34,925 nucleotides of DNA. Source: CAYNTC01 sp964432925 (lineage in GTDB: Bacteria > Planctomycetota > Phycisphaerae > Sedimentisphaerales > Anaerobacaceae). This document shows, in pieces, positions 24,001 to 32,374 of the stretch; position 1 is the stretch's first letter, and each line of letters starts with the position of its first letter. Location of the stretch: the NCBI GenBank assembly GCA_964432925.1, contig CAYSPM010000009.1:1-34925 (forward strand), in the 5' to 3' direction. The position numbers and the translations under genes were made by a program. The notes below the pieces were generated by a model, which saw only the letters and a program-made list of their open reading frames with translations, did no database searches and was not told where the DNA came from.

Positions 24001-25370
24001 TCAAAATCGGCATTGAAGCCCTTGCACGCCAACGGATGCAGCATAATGGCATTACCTTCGACGAGTACGGGCTCAAAAGCCTGAATGCCCATCCGATGCA
24101 GAGTCGGCGCGCGATTGAGCAAAACAGGATGCTGGTGAATAACCTCCTCCAGAACATCCCATACCTGATCGTCGCGGCGCTCTATCATTCGCTTGGCGCT
24201 TTTAATAGTATCGGCAAAACCATGCTGCTTGAGTTTACGGATAATAAAAGGCTGATACAGTTCAAGAGCTATCTTCTTGGGAAGACCACATTGATAGAGC
24301 TTAAGGTTAGGACCCACTACAATCACCGAGCGGGCAGAATAATCTACACGCTTGCCAAGCAGGTTTTCGCGGAATCGTCCCTGCTTACCTTTGATCATAT
24401 CGGTCAACGATTTCAAAGGCCTATTGTTGCTGCCCAAAACAGGCCTGCGGCATCGACCGTTGTCAAGTAGCGAGTCGACCGCCTGCTGAAGCATGCGCTT
24501 CTCGTTGCGTATAATTACCTCCGGGGCATTGAGGTCTATCAGCTTTTTCAAGCGGTTATTCCGATTAATGATCCGCCTATAGAGATCATTCAAGTCGCTG
24601 GTGGCAAAATTATCTCTTTCCAAAAGAACCAGAGGCCGCAGATCAGGGGGGATAACAGGGATGGCTTCAAGCACCATCCACTCCGTCTTGTTACCGCTGT
24701 TCTTAACTTCGTTGATTGTTTTAAGACGCTTTGTAAGATCCTTGATCTTTTGCTTGCTGTTTGTTTTGTCTATTGCCTGTCGTAGTTGGGTGCTAAGAAC
24801 TTCTAAGTCGAGGCTCTGCAGGAGTGTTTTGACGGCTTCGGCCCCCATCAGAGCCTTAAATGAACTACCGTACTTGTTTGTCGCCTCACGATACTCTTCT
24901 TCGCTAAGTAGCTGACCCACCTTCAGCGGGCTTTGCCCAGCGTCCGTGACTACATAGTCCTGGAAATAGATTATCTTCTCCAAATCAGATGTTTTCATAC
25001 CCAAGATAGTACCAAGTCGGTTCGGTATGGATTTGAAAAACCATATGTGCAGGACCGGGGCTGCAAGATTTATATGTCCCATTCTCTTGCGACGAACGCG
25101 GCTATGCGTGACCTTGACACCACAGCGGTCACAAATAATCCCCTTGAACTTAGTTCCCTTATATTTGCCGCAAGCGCATTCCCAGTCGCGCTCCGGCCCA
25201 AAGATTCGTTCACAGAACAGACCATCTTTCTCAGGCCGATATGTGCGGTAGTTTATAGTCTCAGGCTTTCGCACCTCACCAAACGACCAGCTACGTATGT
25301 CGTTAGGACCAGCCAAAGAGATTTTCACCGAACCGTAGTCATTAATGCGGTCGTAAATGTTTCCCAACAT
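21033..25370 (-). CDS. rpoC: DNA-directed RNA polymerase subunit beta'
   Basis: This 1445-residue largest subunit has the N-terminal zinc ribbon Cys65, Cys67, Cys80, Cys83. The catalytic NADFDGDQ loop places the Mg ligands at Asp455, Asp457 and Asp459. The second zinc site is Cys811, Cys885, Cys892, Cys895. The trigger-loop region (GEPGTQLTLRTFHTGG) and the C-terminal segment are complete. The ATG at 25370 has AAGGGG 6 bp upstream. It follows rpoB by 27 bp and is no doubt cotranscribed. Length is close to that of E. coli (1407). Confidence 0.99.
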   Translation of the reverse strand: MLGNIYDRINDYGSVKISLAGPNDIRSWSFGEVRKPETINYRTYRPEKDGLFCERIFGPERDWECACGKYKGTKFKGIICDRCGVKVTHSRVRRKRMGHINLAAPVLHIWFFKSIPNRLGTILGMKTSDLEKIIYFQDYVVTDAGQSPLKVGQLLSEEEYREATNKYGSSFKALMGAEAVKTLLQSLDLEVLSTQLRQAIDKTNSKQKIKDLTKRLKTINEVKNSGNKTEWMVLEAIPVIPPDLRPLVLLERDNFATSDLNDLYRRIINRNNRLKKLIDLNAPEVIIRNEKRMLQQAVDSLLDNGRCRRPVLGSNNRPLKSLTDMIKGKQGRFRENLLGKRVDYSARSVIVVGPNLKLYQCGLPKKIALELYQPFIIRKLKQHGFADTIKSAKRMIERRDDQVWDVLEEVIHQHPVLLNRAPTLHRMGIQAFEPVLVEGNAIMLHPLACKGFNADFDGDQMAVHLPLSLEAQAETHILMMTTGNIFSPANGSPMVGPSQDMVMGNYYLTILPEELNPRADYQSERKKTRIAVFRDTFEAIMAHETGKIGLHDKIKVRIPHQSCRDERGESKQSVVETTVGRCIFNDILPEGMPFYNMMMTQKKLSRVISDCFKFAGSVETVELLDRIKDMGFRYATLSGMSFGLTDLKVPVKKAEIITETEKRVAKIQKNYGEGVLTDRERYNQVIDAWTNARVAVTNEMIKALREDTDEQGDPYLNPIYLMTDSGARGSIDQIQQLAGMRALMAKPSGEIIETPIKSNFREGLTVLEYFSSTHGARKGLADTALKTANSGYLTRKLIDVAQNVIIIERDCQTLQGITKSAVSRGEEVDVPLSQLIVGRTARDNIRNPITDEMIVRENEVITTEAAEKIELLGLDAIRVRSPLTCDSSFGVCAKCHGWDMSTGCLVEDGSAVGIIAAQSIGEPGTQLTLRTFHTGGVASRAILEREQKATYAGKIQYRDLTAVDLQREDGTSVLVALKRNREMVLLDAKDRELDRYKVPYGGIILVEDGQKVKAGVTLFKWDPHRTPILAEVPGLIHFVDIIEAETVQTEEIKIRDSKLKVKDTQVKTLERPVVIEHKGDKHPQIIIEDSNGKILDVHYLPAGARIEVIEGQQVQAGQLLAHQPRATGGTQDITGGLPRVTEVFEARKPKDPAAMAEISGRVELRSDKRKGKMTIIIRGQSGMEKEHHVPRDRHLNVHAGDKVEAGDALTDGPLVPHDILRIKGEESLQRYLIAEIQNVYRSQNVNINDKHVEIIIAQMMRKVEIDSVGDSSFLPGEVVDKFAFRKENEKLTNSVKISNVGDVLDVQEGQIIDKKELARISEKIETLGGTPAKGKRPKPATAKTLLLGITKASLWSDSFIAAASFQETTKVLTEASLAGKVDELYGLKENVILGHLIPAGTAFKPHLDIKVKHLAEAPVPKEFQEVKTEEAKAESRVREVLGIKG

Positions 25371-25397
25371 GTAATGCCCCTTATGATTAACAGTTCA

Positions 25398-28300
25398 TTA
25401 TAAAACTGTTCTTCCAAGTCGTTTCTTCTCAAGCTGGATATTTAATCCCAATCCTCTTATTTCATTACAAAGCACATCAAATGACAGGGGAGTACCTGCT
25501 TCGAGTGTGTTCTGTCCCTTGACCATCGATTCATATATCTTTGTGCGACCTTCGACATCGTCGCTTTTAACAGTGAGCATTTCCTGCAGGGCGTAGGCTG
25601 CGCCGTATCCTTCCAGCGCCCACACTTCCATCTCGCCGAACCTCTGTCCGCCGGTTCGAGCCTTACCACCCAATGGCTGCTGAGTAATCAGACTGTAGGG
25701 ACCCGTTGCTCTGGCATGAATCTTGTCATCAACAAGGTGATGCAGCTTCATCATGTAGATGTACCCAATAGTAGCTTGCTGGTCGAATGGCTCACCGGTC
25801 CTACCATCATACAACTGTGTTTTTAGTGTCTGTGGAACACGTACAAAGAACTCATCATCGGGTGGAGGCTCGCCCTGCGCTGCCCGTTGCTCCATAAGCT
25901 CGTTCGCCTCGGCATTGAGCTGCTGGATACCGGCTTCAGTAGCACCGTCGAAAACCGGAGTAACAGCCTGAAAACCTAACACCTTCGCCACCCAACCAAG
26001 ATGCGTTTCAAGAATCTGACCAACATTCATTCGACTCGGTACACCCAGTGGATTCAAGAGTATGTCAAGCGGCGTACCATCCTCAAGGAACGGCATATCC
26101 TCCTCAGGCATAATCTTAGCGATGACACCCTTATTGCCATGCCGACCAGCTATTTTGTCTCCGATAGACAGTGCCCTCTTGATGGCAACGTAGATTTTCG
26201 CCATTTGGAGAACGCCGCTGGGCAGTTCATCACCATGTTTCAGCCTTTCGATCTTGCGTTTCTTTTCCTCCTGAACTTCAGTAATTTTGATCCAGAACTT
26301 ATCTATGATTTTCTGCACATCATTCCTGGCAGCTGCAGGTTTGACCCATTTAATGTTGAAGTTTTCTATCTGTTCATAGATAACCTCATCATCTTCACTG
26401 ACACCGACTTTCTGCCGTGTAGACGAGTCTATGATGTTGACGTCGAACTCCTTTTGGATCGAGTCGATCATTTGCCTAAAAATGGTACATTCTCGGGCCC
26501 TCATTTGCCGCTCTGTCTCTTTTATTTCGGTCGCCAGCGTCTTCTTTTGTTCATCGCTTCCAGCCCCACGTCTTGTAAAAAGTTCGGTCTTTATAACCAC
26601 TCCCTCATACCCACTTGGCAGTTCAAGCGAGTCGTTCTTGACATCTTCACCAGCCCGTCCAAATATAGCATGCAGAAGCTTCTCTTCAGGTGTCAGCTCG
26701 ACTTTGCTCTTGGGCACAACCTTACCCACCAAAATGTCACTCGGACAGACCCTTGTGCCTTCACGTACTATCCCCTGTCCGTCAAGATTTCGTAACGCTT
26801 TTTCGCCAACGTTAGGAATATCTCGCGTGAATTCTTCCTTGCCAAGTCTTGTTTCGCGGACTTCGGCTGTAAATTCATCAATATGAATGCTTGTAAAGCT
26901 GTCATCTTTACAGAGCTTATCACTGACAATAATTGCATCCTCAAAGTTGAATCCATCAAACGAGACAAAGCCCACAAGTACATTCTTGCCAAGTGCCAGC
27001 TCACCGGCAGCTGTGCCTCCTCCGTCAGCTATGATTTGTCCAGACTTTACCTTCTGACCCAGGCTGACCACAGGCTTTTGATTCAGGCAGGTCCTTTCAT
27101 TCAAACCGCTAAATTTGTAAAGCTTATAATCGTCGGTATGATCGATAACGATTCTCGTCGCATCAACTGCTGTGACAACACCACTGTTTTCGGCACGAAT
27201 CACCATACTTGAGTTCCGACCGACCGTTTTCTCCATGCCGGTAGCAACCAAAGGCGGCTCGGTTTTCAGCAGTGGCACGGCCTGTCGCTGCATATTCGAA
27301 CCCATCAGTGCCCTATTTGCGTCGTCATGCTCCAGAAACGGGATTAGTGAAGCGGAAACTCCAACAATTTGCTTGGCTGACACATCAACGTAGTCGACGT
27401 CCTCACTATTAACCTGGGCCAATTCGCCGCCCTTCATAGCGAGCACCAGTCCTTTTTGAATTTCTTTTGTCTCAGGGTCAAAAGTATTCGGAGCCGCGAT
27501 AACCGCCTTCATATCCTCATCGGCCCGCAAATAATCGACTTTGTTAGTGGCCTTACCATTCTCCACGCGTCGGTATGGTGTAAGCAGAAAACCATACTCA
27601 TCAACCGCCGCAAATATTGCCAATGAAGAAATCAACCCAATGTTCGTTCCTTCAGGTGTTTCAATTGGGCAGATTCTACCGTAGTGACTTATATGTACGT
27701 CGCGTACCTCAAATCCCGCACGCCTTCTGTTCAATCCACCCGGTCCGAGAGCTGACAGCCGTCTTTCGTGTGTCAACTGACTTAAAGCATTGGTCTGGTC
27801 AATAACCTGGCTCAGCTCGCCTCGACCAAAGAAATAATTGATGCTGCTGGCCACGCTCTTGGAATTGACCAGGTCAGCGACGCGCAACGTTACTTCTGCA
27901 TCCCGTTTGATGCTCATTCGTTCCTGGACTGTTTTGCGAAGCTTCAGCAATCCCTTTCTGATCTCATCCGATACAAGCTCCTCTATCGTCCTGAGCCTTC
28001 TGTTACCAAGATGATCTATGTCATCAACCCATCCCTCGTTGTTACGTAAAGCCATGATATACTTTATGGTATTGAGAAAGTCCTCCGGCCGAAGAGTCAT
28101 TTCATCCTCATTCACCTGCTGGCCGAATTTGCGATTCAGCCTGAAACGACCAACCTTGCCTAAACGATAGCGGTTGGAGTCGAAGAATTTCTCCTCAAAA
28201 AACGTCTTTGCCTTTTCCGGATTGGGAGGATTGCCGGGTCTCAACCTCATGTAGAACTTCAGCAGCGCCTGTTCGCGACTCTGGCAGTCATCTTCCGCGA

Positions 28301-29144
28301 GGGTATTCAGAATAAGCACATCACGGACCTTATCGATTACCTCGAGCTTTTTGATGTCACTTTGTTGTATCAAAGAAACCTTATCGCCAATCTGTGCGCC
28401 AGCTTTTACTGTGATCTCACCGGTCTCTGTGTCCACGATTGGCGCTACCGCCCACATAGTAGGTGTCAAATTGCTTACGGCAACGGTTTTTGTCGGATAA
28501 ATCAGTCGCAGTATCTGCTCGGTAGTGCTGTAATCAGGGCTTATTGCTCGCAGGAAAACAGTCGCAGGTATCTTGCTGGACTGGTCTATCTTGACAACCA
28601 AAACATCTTTCTGCGTGACACCAATTTCTATCCAACTTCCCCGGTCTGGGATAACTCTGCCGCCGTGCAGCACTCTATCGCCCTCTTTACTCTCGATAAG
28701 AAAATCCACACCAGGGCTCCGGTGCAGTTGGCTGACTATGACCCTGACGGCACCATTAATGATAAACTCGCCGCCACCAATCATGACCGGCATTTCCCCA
28801 ATATATATTGCCTGCTCGGATAAATCTTCGCCGGTTTCAGAGCGCAACCTGCAATAGACTTTCAGCGGGTAAGCATACGTCAGCCGCAATTGCCGGCACT
28901 CAATAGGCGTGTAGTGCGGTTTCTCAAGCTCGTAATACAGATATTCCAAAGTCATCTTCTTGTCGTAGCTGTCAATTGGGAATATCTCACGAAACAGCTC
29001 TTCAAGGCCCGAACAGTCTCGCTTATTGGGTGCCAATTCCCTTTGCAGAAAGCGCTCATAACTTTTTCTCTGTATCGCTACAAGGTCCGGCACTTCAATG
29101 ACGTCGTGAACCTTGCTAAAATTGCGAACGGTTTGTGAGATCAT
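25398..29144 (-). CDS. rpoB: DNA-directed RNA polymerase subunit beta
   Basis: This 1248-residue beta subunit is complete, from MISQTVRNFSK to the C-terminal clamp segment (LGGKARTGGQRFGEMEVWAL, then EGRTKIYESMVKG). The rifampicin-binding region runs from about residue 438 (FFGRGELSQVIDQTNALSQL) to the PIETPEG motif. Against E. coli it differs at positions equivalent to 510 (Glu), 514 (Val), 518 (Thr) and 520 (Ala), while D516, H526, R529 and S531 equivalents are kept. The ATG at 29144 has GGGAG at 6-bp spacing. It follows rplL by a 210-bp gap containing an assembly gap. Confidence 0.99.
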   Translation of the reverse strand: MISQTVRNFSKVHDVIEVPDLVAIQRKSYERFLQRELAPNKRDCSGLEELFREIFPIDSYDKKMTLEYLYYELEKPHYTPIECRQLRLTYAYPLKVYCRLRSETGEDLSEQAIYIGEMPVMIGGGEFIINGAVRVIVSQLHRSPGVDFLIESKEGDRVLHGGRVIPDRGSWIEIGVTQKDVLVVKIDQSSKIPATVFLRAISPDYSTTEQILRLIYPTKTVAVSNLTPTMWAVAPIVDTETGEITVKAGAQIGDKVSLIQQSDIKKLEVIDKVRDVLILNTLAEDDCQSREQALLKFYMRLRPGNPPNPEKAKTFFEEKFFDSNRYRLGKVGRFRLNRKFGQQVNEDEMTLRPEDFLNTIKYIMALRNNEGWVDDIDHLGNRRLRTIEELVSDEIRKGLLKLRKTVQERMSIKRDAEVTLRVADLVNSKSVASSINYFFGRGELSQVIDQTNALSQLTHERRLSALGPGGLNRRRAGFEVRDVHISHYGRICPIETPEGTNIGLISSLAIFAAVDEYGFLLTPYRRVENGKATNKVDYLRADEDMKAVIAAPNTFDPETKEIQKGLVLAMKGGELAQVNSEDVDYVDVSAKQIVGVSASLIPFLEHDDANRALMGSNMQRQAVPLLKTEPPLVATGMEKTVGRNSSMVIRAENSGVVTAVDATRIVIDHTDDYKLYKFSGLNERTCLNQKPVVSLGQKVKSGQIIADGGGTAAGELALGKNVLVGFVSFDGFNFEDAIIVSDKLCKDDSFTSIHIDEFTAEVRETRLGKEEFTRDIPNVGEKALRNLDGQGIVREGTRVCPSDILVGKVVPKSKVELTPEEKLLHAIFGRAGEDVKNDSLELPSGYEGVVIKTELFTRRGAGSDEQKKTLATEIKETERQMRARECTIFRQMIDSIQKEFDVNIIDSSTRQKVGVSEDDEVIYEQIENFNIKWVKPAAARNDVQKIIDKFWIKITEVQEEKKRKIERLKHGDELPSGVLQMAKIYVAIKRALSIGDKIAGRHGNKGVIAKIMPEEDMPFLEDGTPLDILLNPLGVPSRMNVGQILETHLGWVAKVLGFQAVTPVFDGATEAGIQQLNAEANELMEQRAAQGEPPPDDEFFVRVPQTLKTQLYDGRTGEPFDQQATIGYIYMMKLHHLVDDKIHARATGPYSLITQQPLGGKARTGGQRFGEMEVWALEGYGAAYALQEMLTVKSDDVEGRTKIYESMVKGQNTLEAGTPLSFDVLCNEIRGLGLNIQLEKKRLGRTVL

Positions 29145-29191
29145 CTGACACTCCCGCGATCAACTCTCTATTGGTAACTGGTTAAACGGTA

Positions 29192-29213
29192 TCGGATATC
29201 TTGCATATCGTCC
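29192..29213. repeat. 22-bp direct repeat, copy 1 (rpoB side of the assembly gap)
   Basis: This 22-bp stretch, containing CTTGCATATCGTCC, recurs at 29294-29315 with a single mismatch (T29199 versus C29301). The copies are 102 bp apart and lie on either side of the N run. Confidence 0.85.
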
Positions 29214-29255
29214 GGTGGTTCATGGTTGATTGTTCATAGTTCATTGTTGCAAGTT
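29214..29255. repeat. Degenerate heptamer tandem repeat (six units ending GTT)
   Basis: Six successive 7-bp units on the plus strand (GGTGGTT, CATGGTT, GATTGTT, CATAGTT, CATTGTT, GCAAGTT) all end in GTT, with consensus (C/G)ATNGTT. A perfect 16-bp palindrome follows at 29252-29267 and then the Ns. The pattern resembles short heptanucleotide repeats known from some cyanobacterial genomes. Confidence 0.6.
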
Positions 29256-29267
29256 CATCGATGAACT

Positions 29268-29277
29268 NNNNNNNNNN
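29268..29277. other. Assembly gap of 10 N in the rplL-rpoB intergenic region
   Basis: Ten ambiguous bases interrupt the intergenic region. A run of exactly 10 often marks a scaffold join of unknown length. A palindrome touches one side, and a direct repeat spans it, so missing or collapsed repeat sequence is likely. No coding region is disrupted. Confidence 0.95.
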
Positions 29278-29293
29278 ACTTTCTTTTTCTGAC

Positions 29294-29315
29294 TCGGATA
29301 CCTTGCATATCGTCC
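29294..29315. repeat. 22-bp direct repeat, copy 2 (rplL side of the assembly gap)
   Basis: This is the second copy of the repeat at 29192-29213, with 21 of 22 bases identical and in the same orientation. Confidence 0.85.
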
Positions 29316-29354
29316 AAGATACTCATGACAACTCACAAGGTACAATCTTTGTAG

Positions 29355-29840
29355 CTAAGCCAATTCAACCACCGCACCCGCAGTCTCAAGCTGCTTCTTG
29401 GCTGCCTCGGCGTCCTCTTTGCTTAGCCCTTCCTTGACTGGTTTGGGAACACCGTCAACGAGATCTTTTGCTTCCTTCAGCCCTAATCCTGTTAAAGCTC
29501 TAACTTCCTTTATGACCTGAATCTTCTTATCACCAAACTCTTTGAGGATCACATCAAAGGTACTCTTCTCCTCAGCTTCCTCGGCCGCTGCCGGCGCCTG
29601 TGCAGGACCCGCCATCATAACAGCGCCACCCGCAGCAGGCTCTATACCATATTCCTCCTTGAGATAATCACCAAGTTCCTTGGCTTGCATCAAGGTTAAG
29701 CTGACTATCTTGTCGCCAAGTTTCTTAATCTCGCTGCTCCACTTCTTCGCTGCTTTTTCCTGCTTCTGTTCTTCTGCCGGCTTTGAATCTTTCTCTTCTT
29801 CTTTAGTTACTTTGGTCTCCTTTACTTGTTCTTCTGCCAT
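29355..29840 (-). CDS. rplL: Large-subunit ribosomal protein L7/L12 (bL12) with charged N-terminal extension
   Basis: This 161-residue stalk protein recruits translational GTPases. The N-terminal dimerisation domain begins near residue 34 (WSSEIKKLGDKIVSLTL), the Ala/Pro/Gly-rich hinge is at about 75-94, and the C-terminal factor-binding domain starts at FDVILKEFGDKK. The first 33 residues are a Lys/Glu-rich extension absent from typical proteins of about 120-130 residues. The ATG at 29840 has GGGAG 9 bp upstream, and no later start precedes the dimerisation domain, so the extension appears to be translated. Confidence 0.97.
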   Translation of the reverse strand: MAEEQVKETKVTKEEEKDSKPAEEQKQEKAAKKWSSEIKKLGDKIVSLTLMQAKELGDYLKEEYGIEPAAGGAVMMAGPAQAPAAAEEAEEKSTFDVILKEFGDKKIQVIKEVRALTGLGLKEAKDLVDGVPKPVKEGLSKEDAEAAKKQLETAGAVVELA

Positions 29841-29977
29841 CTCTATAAACTCCCATTACTTAACGCCCAGTGGTAGCCGAAACTCCGTCGTTTCGTTTAA
29901 CCCTTAACAGGGGCAGCCACCCAAGCAGTTCAAAATTGGCAATATTGATCCTCCCACAGTTACGAGGCCAGGCTGGC

Positions 29978-30511
29978 CTAAGCAGCTTGTTTTTCAGCCT
30001 TTTGAACAATAGTCTTTATGCAACCTGCTATCAATGCCGCTGGACTAGCAAAGCTCCCCGCCAAAGCTGAGGCAGGCGACCACACTACAGCAATGATTCT
30101 GCTCTGTAGCTGTGCCCGAGTTGGCATCTTTGATAGAGATTCTGCCGCCTTGACGTCTAAAACCGACCCATCCAAAAAAGCACCTTTTACCTCAACGACC
30201 GGTATCTTCTTTATCCACTGCGTCAGTGTCCTCGCAATGTCAACTATGCTGTCTCCGCCATAAGCAACCGCACAAGGACCTTCGAACAAGACCGCAGCCG
30301 GTTCCATCTGCTGTTTTTGCAGTGCTTTTTTAAATAGTGAATTCTGAACGATGAACAGTCCGATACCCTGCTTCTTGAGCTCACCGCGCATCAGGTTATT
30401 ATCGACGCCACCTACGCCCTTGGTGCTTACGACCAGAAAATCTTTGATGCCCTCGCGGACAATCCGCTTCTCCAGTTCCGCCTGCACTAACTGTTTTACG
30501 TACTTACTCAT
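29978..30511 (-). CDS. rplJ: Large-subunit ribosomal protein L10 (uL10)
   Basis: This 177-residue protein anchors the L7/L12 stalk to 23S rRNA. It has the N-terminal KQLVQAELEKRI helix, the globular region (VQNSLFKKAL, EGPCAVAYG) and a C-terminal helix for L12 binding. In E. coli L10 with L12 represses the rplJ leader. The 108-bp gap upstream shows no leader structure I could identify with confidence. It precedes rplL by 137 bp. Confidence 0.97.
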   Translation of the reverse strand: MSKYVKQLVQAELEKRIVREGIKDFLVVSTKGVGGVDNNLMRGELKKQGIGLFIVQNSLFKKALQKQQMEPAAVLFEGPCAVAYGGDSIVDIARTLTQWIKKIPVVEVKGAFLDGSVLDVKAAESLSKMPTRAQLQSRIIAVVWSPASALAGSFASPAALIAGCIKTIVQKAEKQAA

Positions 30512-30619
30512 ACTCTACCACCTATGAAAGCTCATCCTAAACCCACGAAGGCACTTTCGAAAGACGAACCGAGATTCCTACAAGTATAAACCGACCCAGA
30601 CTATAAATAAACCACAGTC

Positions 30620-31297
30620 TCACACGTTGACCGCAACGCTGGGGCCCATTGTCGCAGAGACAAAGGCTTTCTTGATATAGGGCCCCTTTGCCGCTACCGG
30701 TTTGATCTTCTTCATGTGTGAAATAAACGCCTCAATGTTTTCGATTAGTTTCTGTCCGTCGAAACTTTGTTTCCCGACAACCACGTGGACGTTGCCGCCC
30801 GCATCGTTTCTGAACTCCAGCTTGCCCGCGGCGAATTCAGCCACGGCTGTAGCAACATCGTTAGTCACCGTACCATTTTTCGGTGTAGGCATCTTTCCCT
30901 GAGGCCCAAGAATCCGCCCGAGCTTGCCTACCTTGCTCATTACCTTTGGTGACGCAATCGCCACATCAAAATCTGCCCAACCGTCTGAAACCTTCTTTAT
31001 CAACTCATCACATCCAGCCTCAACAGCGCCAGCCTTCTGGGCCTGCTCGACATCGGAATCCTCGCAAAATGCAATAACCTTCTTCTGTTTGCCGATTCCA
31101 TGCGGAAGCGATATCGAGCCGCGAACCAACTGGTCGGCTTGCTTAGGGTCGATTCCCAACTGCACGACAAACTCTACGCTCTGATCAAACTTCACCGATT
31201 TGAAGGCCTTGACCCTCTCAATGGCCTCATCTACATTAACCGATTCTCTGACCCTTTGCTGTGCTTCTTTTTTGTATCTTTTGCTTCTAAATCTCAT
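30620..31297 (-). CDS. rplA: Large-subunit ribosomal protein L1 (uL1)
   Basis: This 225-residue protein forms the mobile L1 stalk that guides deacylated tRNA out of the E site. Landmarks are RGSISLPHGIGKQKKVIAFC, ILGPQGKMPTPKNGTV and the C-terminal KGPYIKKAFVSATMGPS. The ATG at 31297 has AGAGG 4 bp upstream, so it is preferred over the in-frame GTG at 31309. It follows rplK by 40 bp. Confidence 0.97.
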   Translation of the reverse strand: MRFRSKRYKKEAQQRVRESVNVDEAIERVKAFKSVKFDQSVEFVVQLGIDPKQADQLVRGSISLPHGIGKQKKVIAFCEDSDVEQAQKAGAVEAGCDELIKKVSDGWADFDVAIASPKVMSKVGKLGRILGPQGKMPTPKNGTVTNDVATAVAEFAAGKLEFRNDAGGNVHVVVGKQSFDGQKLIENIEAFISHMKKIKPVAAKGPYIKKAFVSATMGPSVAVNV

Positions 31298-31337
31298 ATC
31301 CTCTATCACGCATGTCGCATAAAACTGAATTTCTAAT

Positions 31338-31763
31338 CTACTCTATTGCTATACCCATACTTCGGGCGGTACCTTCAATGATTCTTACCGCTGCTTCCAG
31401 ATCATAGGCGTTCAAGTCTTTAAACTTGGCTTGAGCGATCTCCTGTACTTGCTCAGCAGTGATTTTGCCGACCTCTTCCTTATTCGGAATGCCACTTCCT
31501 TTTGCAATTTCAGCAGCTTGTTTCAGCAACACTGCCGCCGGGGGACTTTTGACCTCAAACGTGAAACTCTTATCGATATAAACAGTGATTACTACCGGCA
31601 CAATTGTACCATTAAGGTCTTTAGTGCGCTCGTTGAATTGCGAAACGAATTGACCGATATTGACGCCGCGCTGACCCAAAGCTGGTCCTATCGGAGGAGC
31701 CGGTGTCGCCTGGCCACCCGGCGCCTGCAACTTAATTTTTACCACTACCTCTTTCTTAGCCAT
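31338..31763 (-). CDS. rplK: Large-subunit ribosomal protein L11 (uL11)
   Basis: This 141-residue protein is L11, the stalk-base protein needed for RelA activation and thiostrepton binding. Landmarks are the N-terminal PGGQATPAPPIGPALGQRGV and the C-terminal RNA-binding domain ending RSMGIAIE. Length and start are the family norm. It lies between nusG and rplA as in most bacteria. Confidence 0.98.
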   Translation of the reverse strand: MAKKEVVVKIKLQAPGGQATPAPPIGPALGQRGVNIGQFVSQFNERTKDLNGTIVPVVITVYIDKSFTFEVKSPPAAVLLKQAAEIAKGSGIPNKEEVGKITAEQVQEIAQAKFKDLNAYDLEAAVRIIEGTARSMGIAIE

Positions 31764-31831
31764 TGCTTACCCTGAATATCCCGCACTGCTTATAGCACAC
31801 ATACCATGACGCTGGGCACAGTGCGAATCCG

Positions 31832-32374
31832 CTATATCTTCTCAATCTGCCAATACTCTATATCCAGCGGTGTACTTCGCCCGAATATCGTGACAATCAC
31901 ATTTACGATTCCACGCTCAGCATCAATCGAGTCAACAGTCCCTTCAAAATTCTCAAATGCACCTTCGCGTATCTTTATCTGGTCACCCTTTGCAAATTCG
32001 ACCTTGATACTTGGTGCTTCCTCAGGCTTTTCCGCCTCCAACAGCATCTTGGCCACATCTGTATCGCGCATGGGTGTGGGAATTCCCTCTGTGCCAATAA
32101 AATCTCCCACGCCAGCGGTTGCTTTGATCATGAACCAGGCCTTTTCCGGTACCCGCCCATCGTCAGTAGGTTCCATCTCCATGAAAACGTATCCCGGATA
32201 CAACTTTCGCCTATACACCGTTTGCTTACCGCCACGAATCCGTTTAATCTGCTCAGCGGGAACCTCAATCCTACCAATAATGTCACCGAGATCCCTCTGT
32301 GCGATTTTCTGTGTAAGGGCCTCTTTGACCTGTATTTCTTTGTTTGCCGCAACTCTTAAGACGTACCACTGCAT
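31832..32374 (-). CDS. nusG: Transcription termination/antitermination factor NusG
   Basis: This 180-residue factor binds RNA polymerase through its NGN domain (about 1-115; MQWYVLRVAANKE, RKLYPGYVFMEM) and Rho or S10 through a KOW domain (about 127-160; FAKGDQIKIREGAFENFEGT). An in-frame upstream start would add 12 unrelated residues. The ATG at 32374 has AGG 7 bp upstream and the family start. A 241-bp gap separates it from secE. Confidence 0.97.
   Translation of the reverse strand: MQWYVLRVAANKEIQVKEALTQKIAQRDLGDIIGRIEVPAEQIKRIRGGKQTVYRRKLYPGYVFMEMEPTDDGRVPEKAWFMIKATAGVGDFIGTEGIPTPMRDTDVAKMLLEAEKPEEAPSIKVEFAKGDQIKIREGAFENFEGTVDSIDAERGIVNVIVTIFGRSTPLDIEYWQIEKI

Noticed and set aside
25399..29138. 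Plus-strand frames of up to 264 codons inside rpoB and rpoC
   Set aside because: They lie opposite strongly conserved genes, lack recognisable domains, and are explained by the codon pattern of the sense strand.
30512..30619. Possible L10 autoregulatory leader before rplJ
   Set aside because: I could not find a fold matching the known L10 leader by eye. A covariance model search would decide it.
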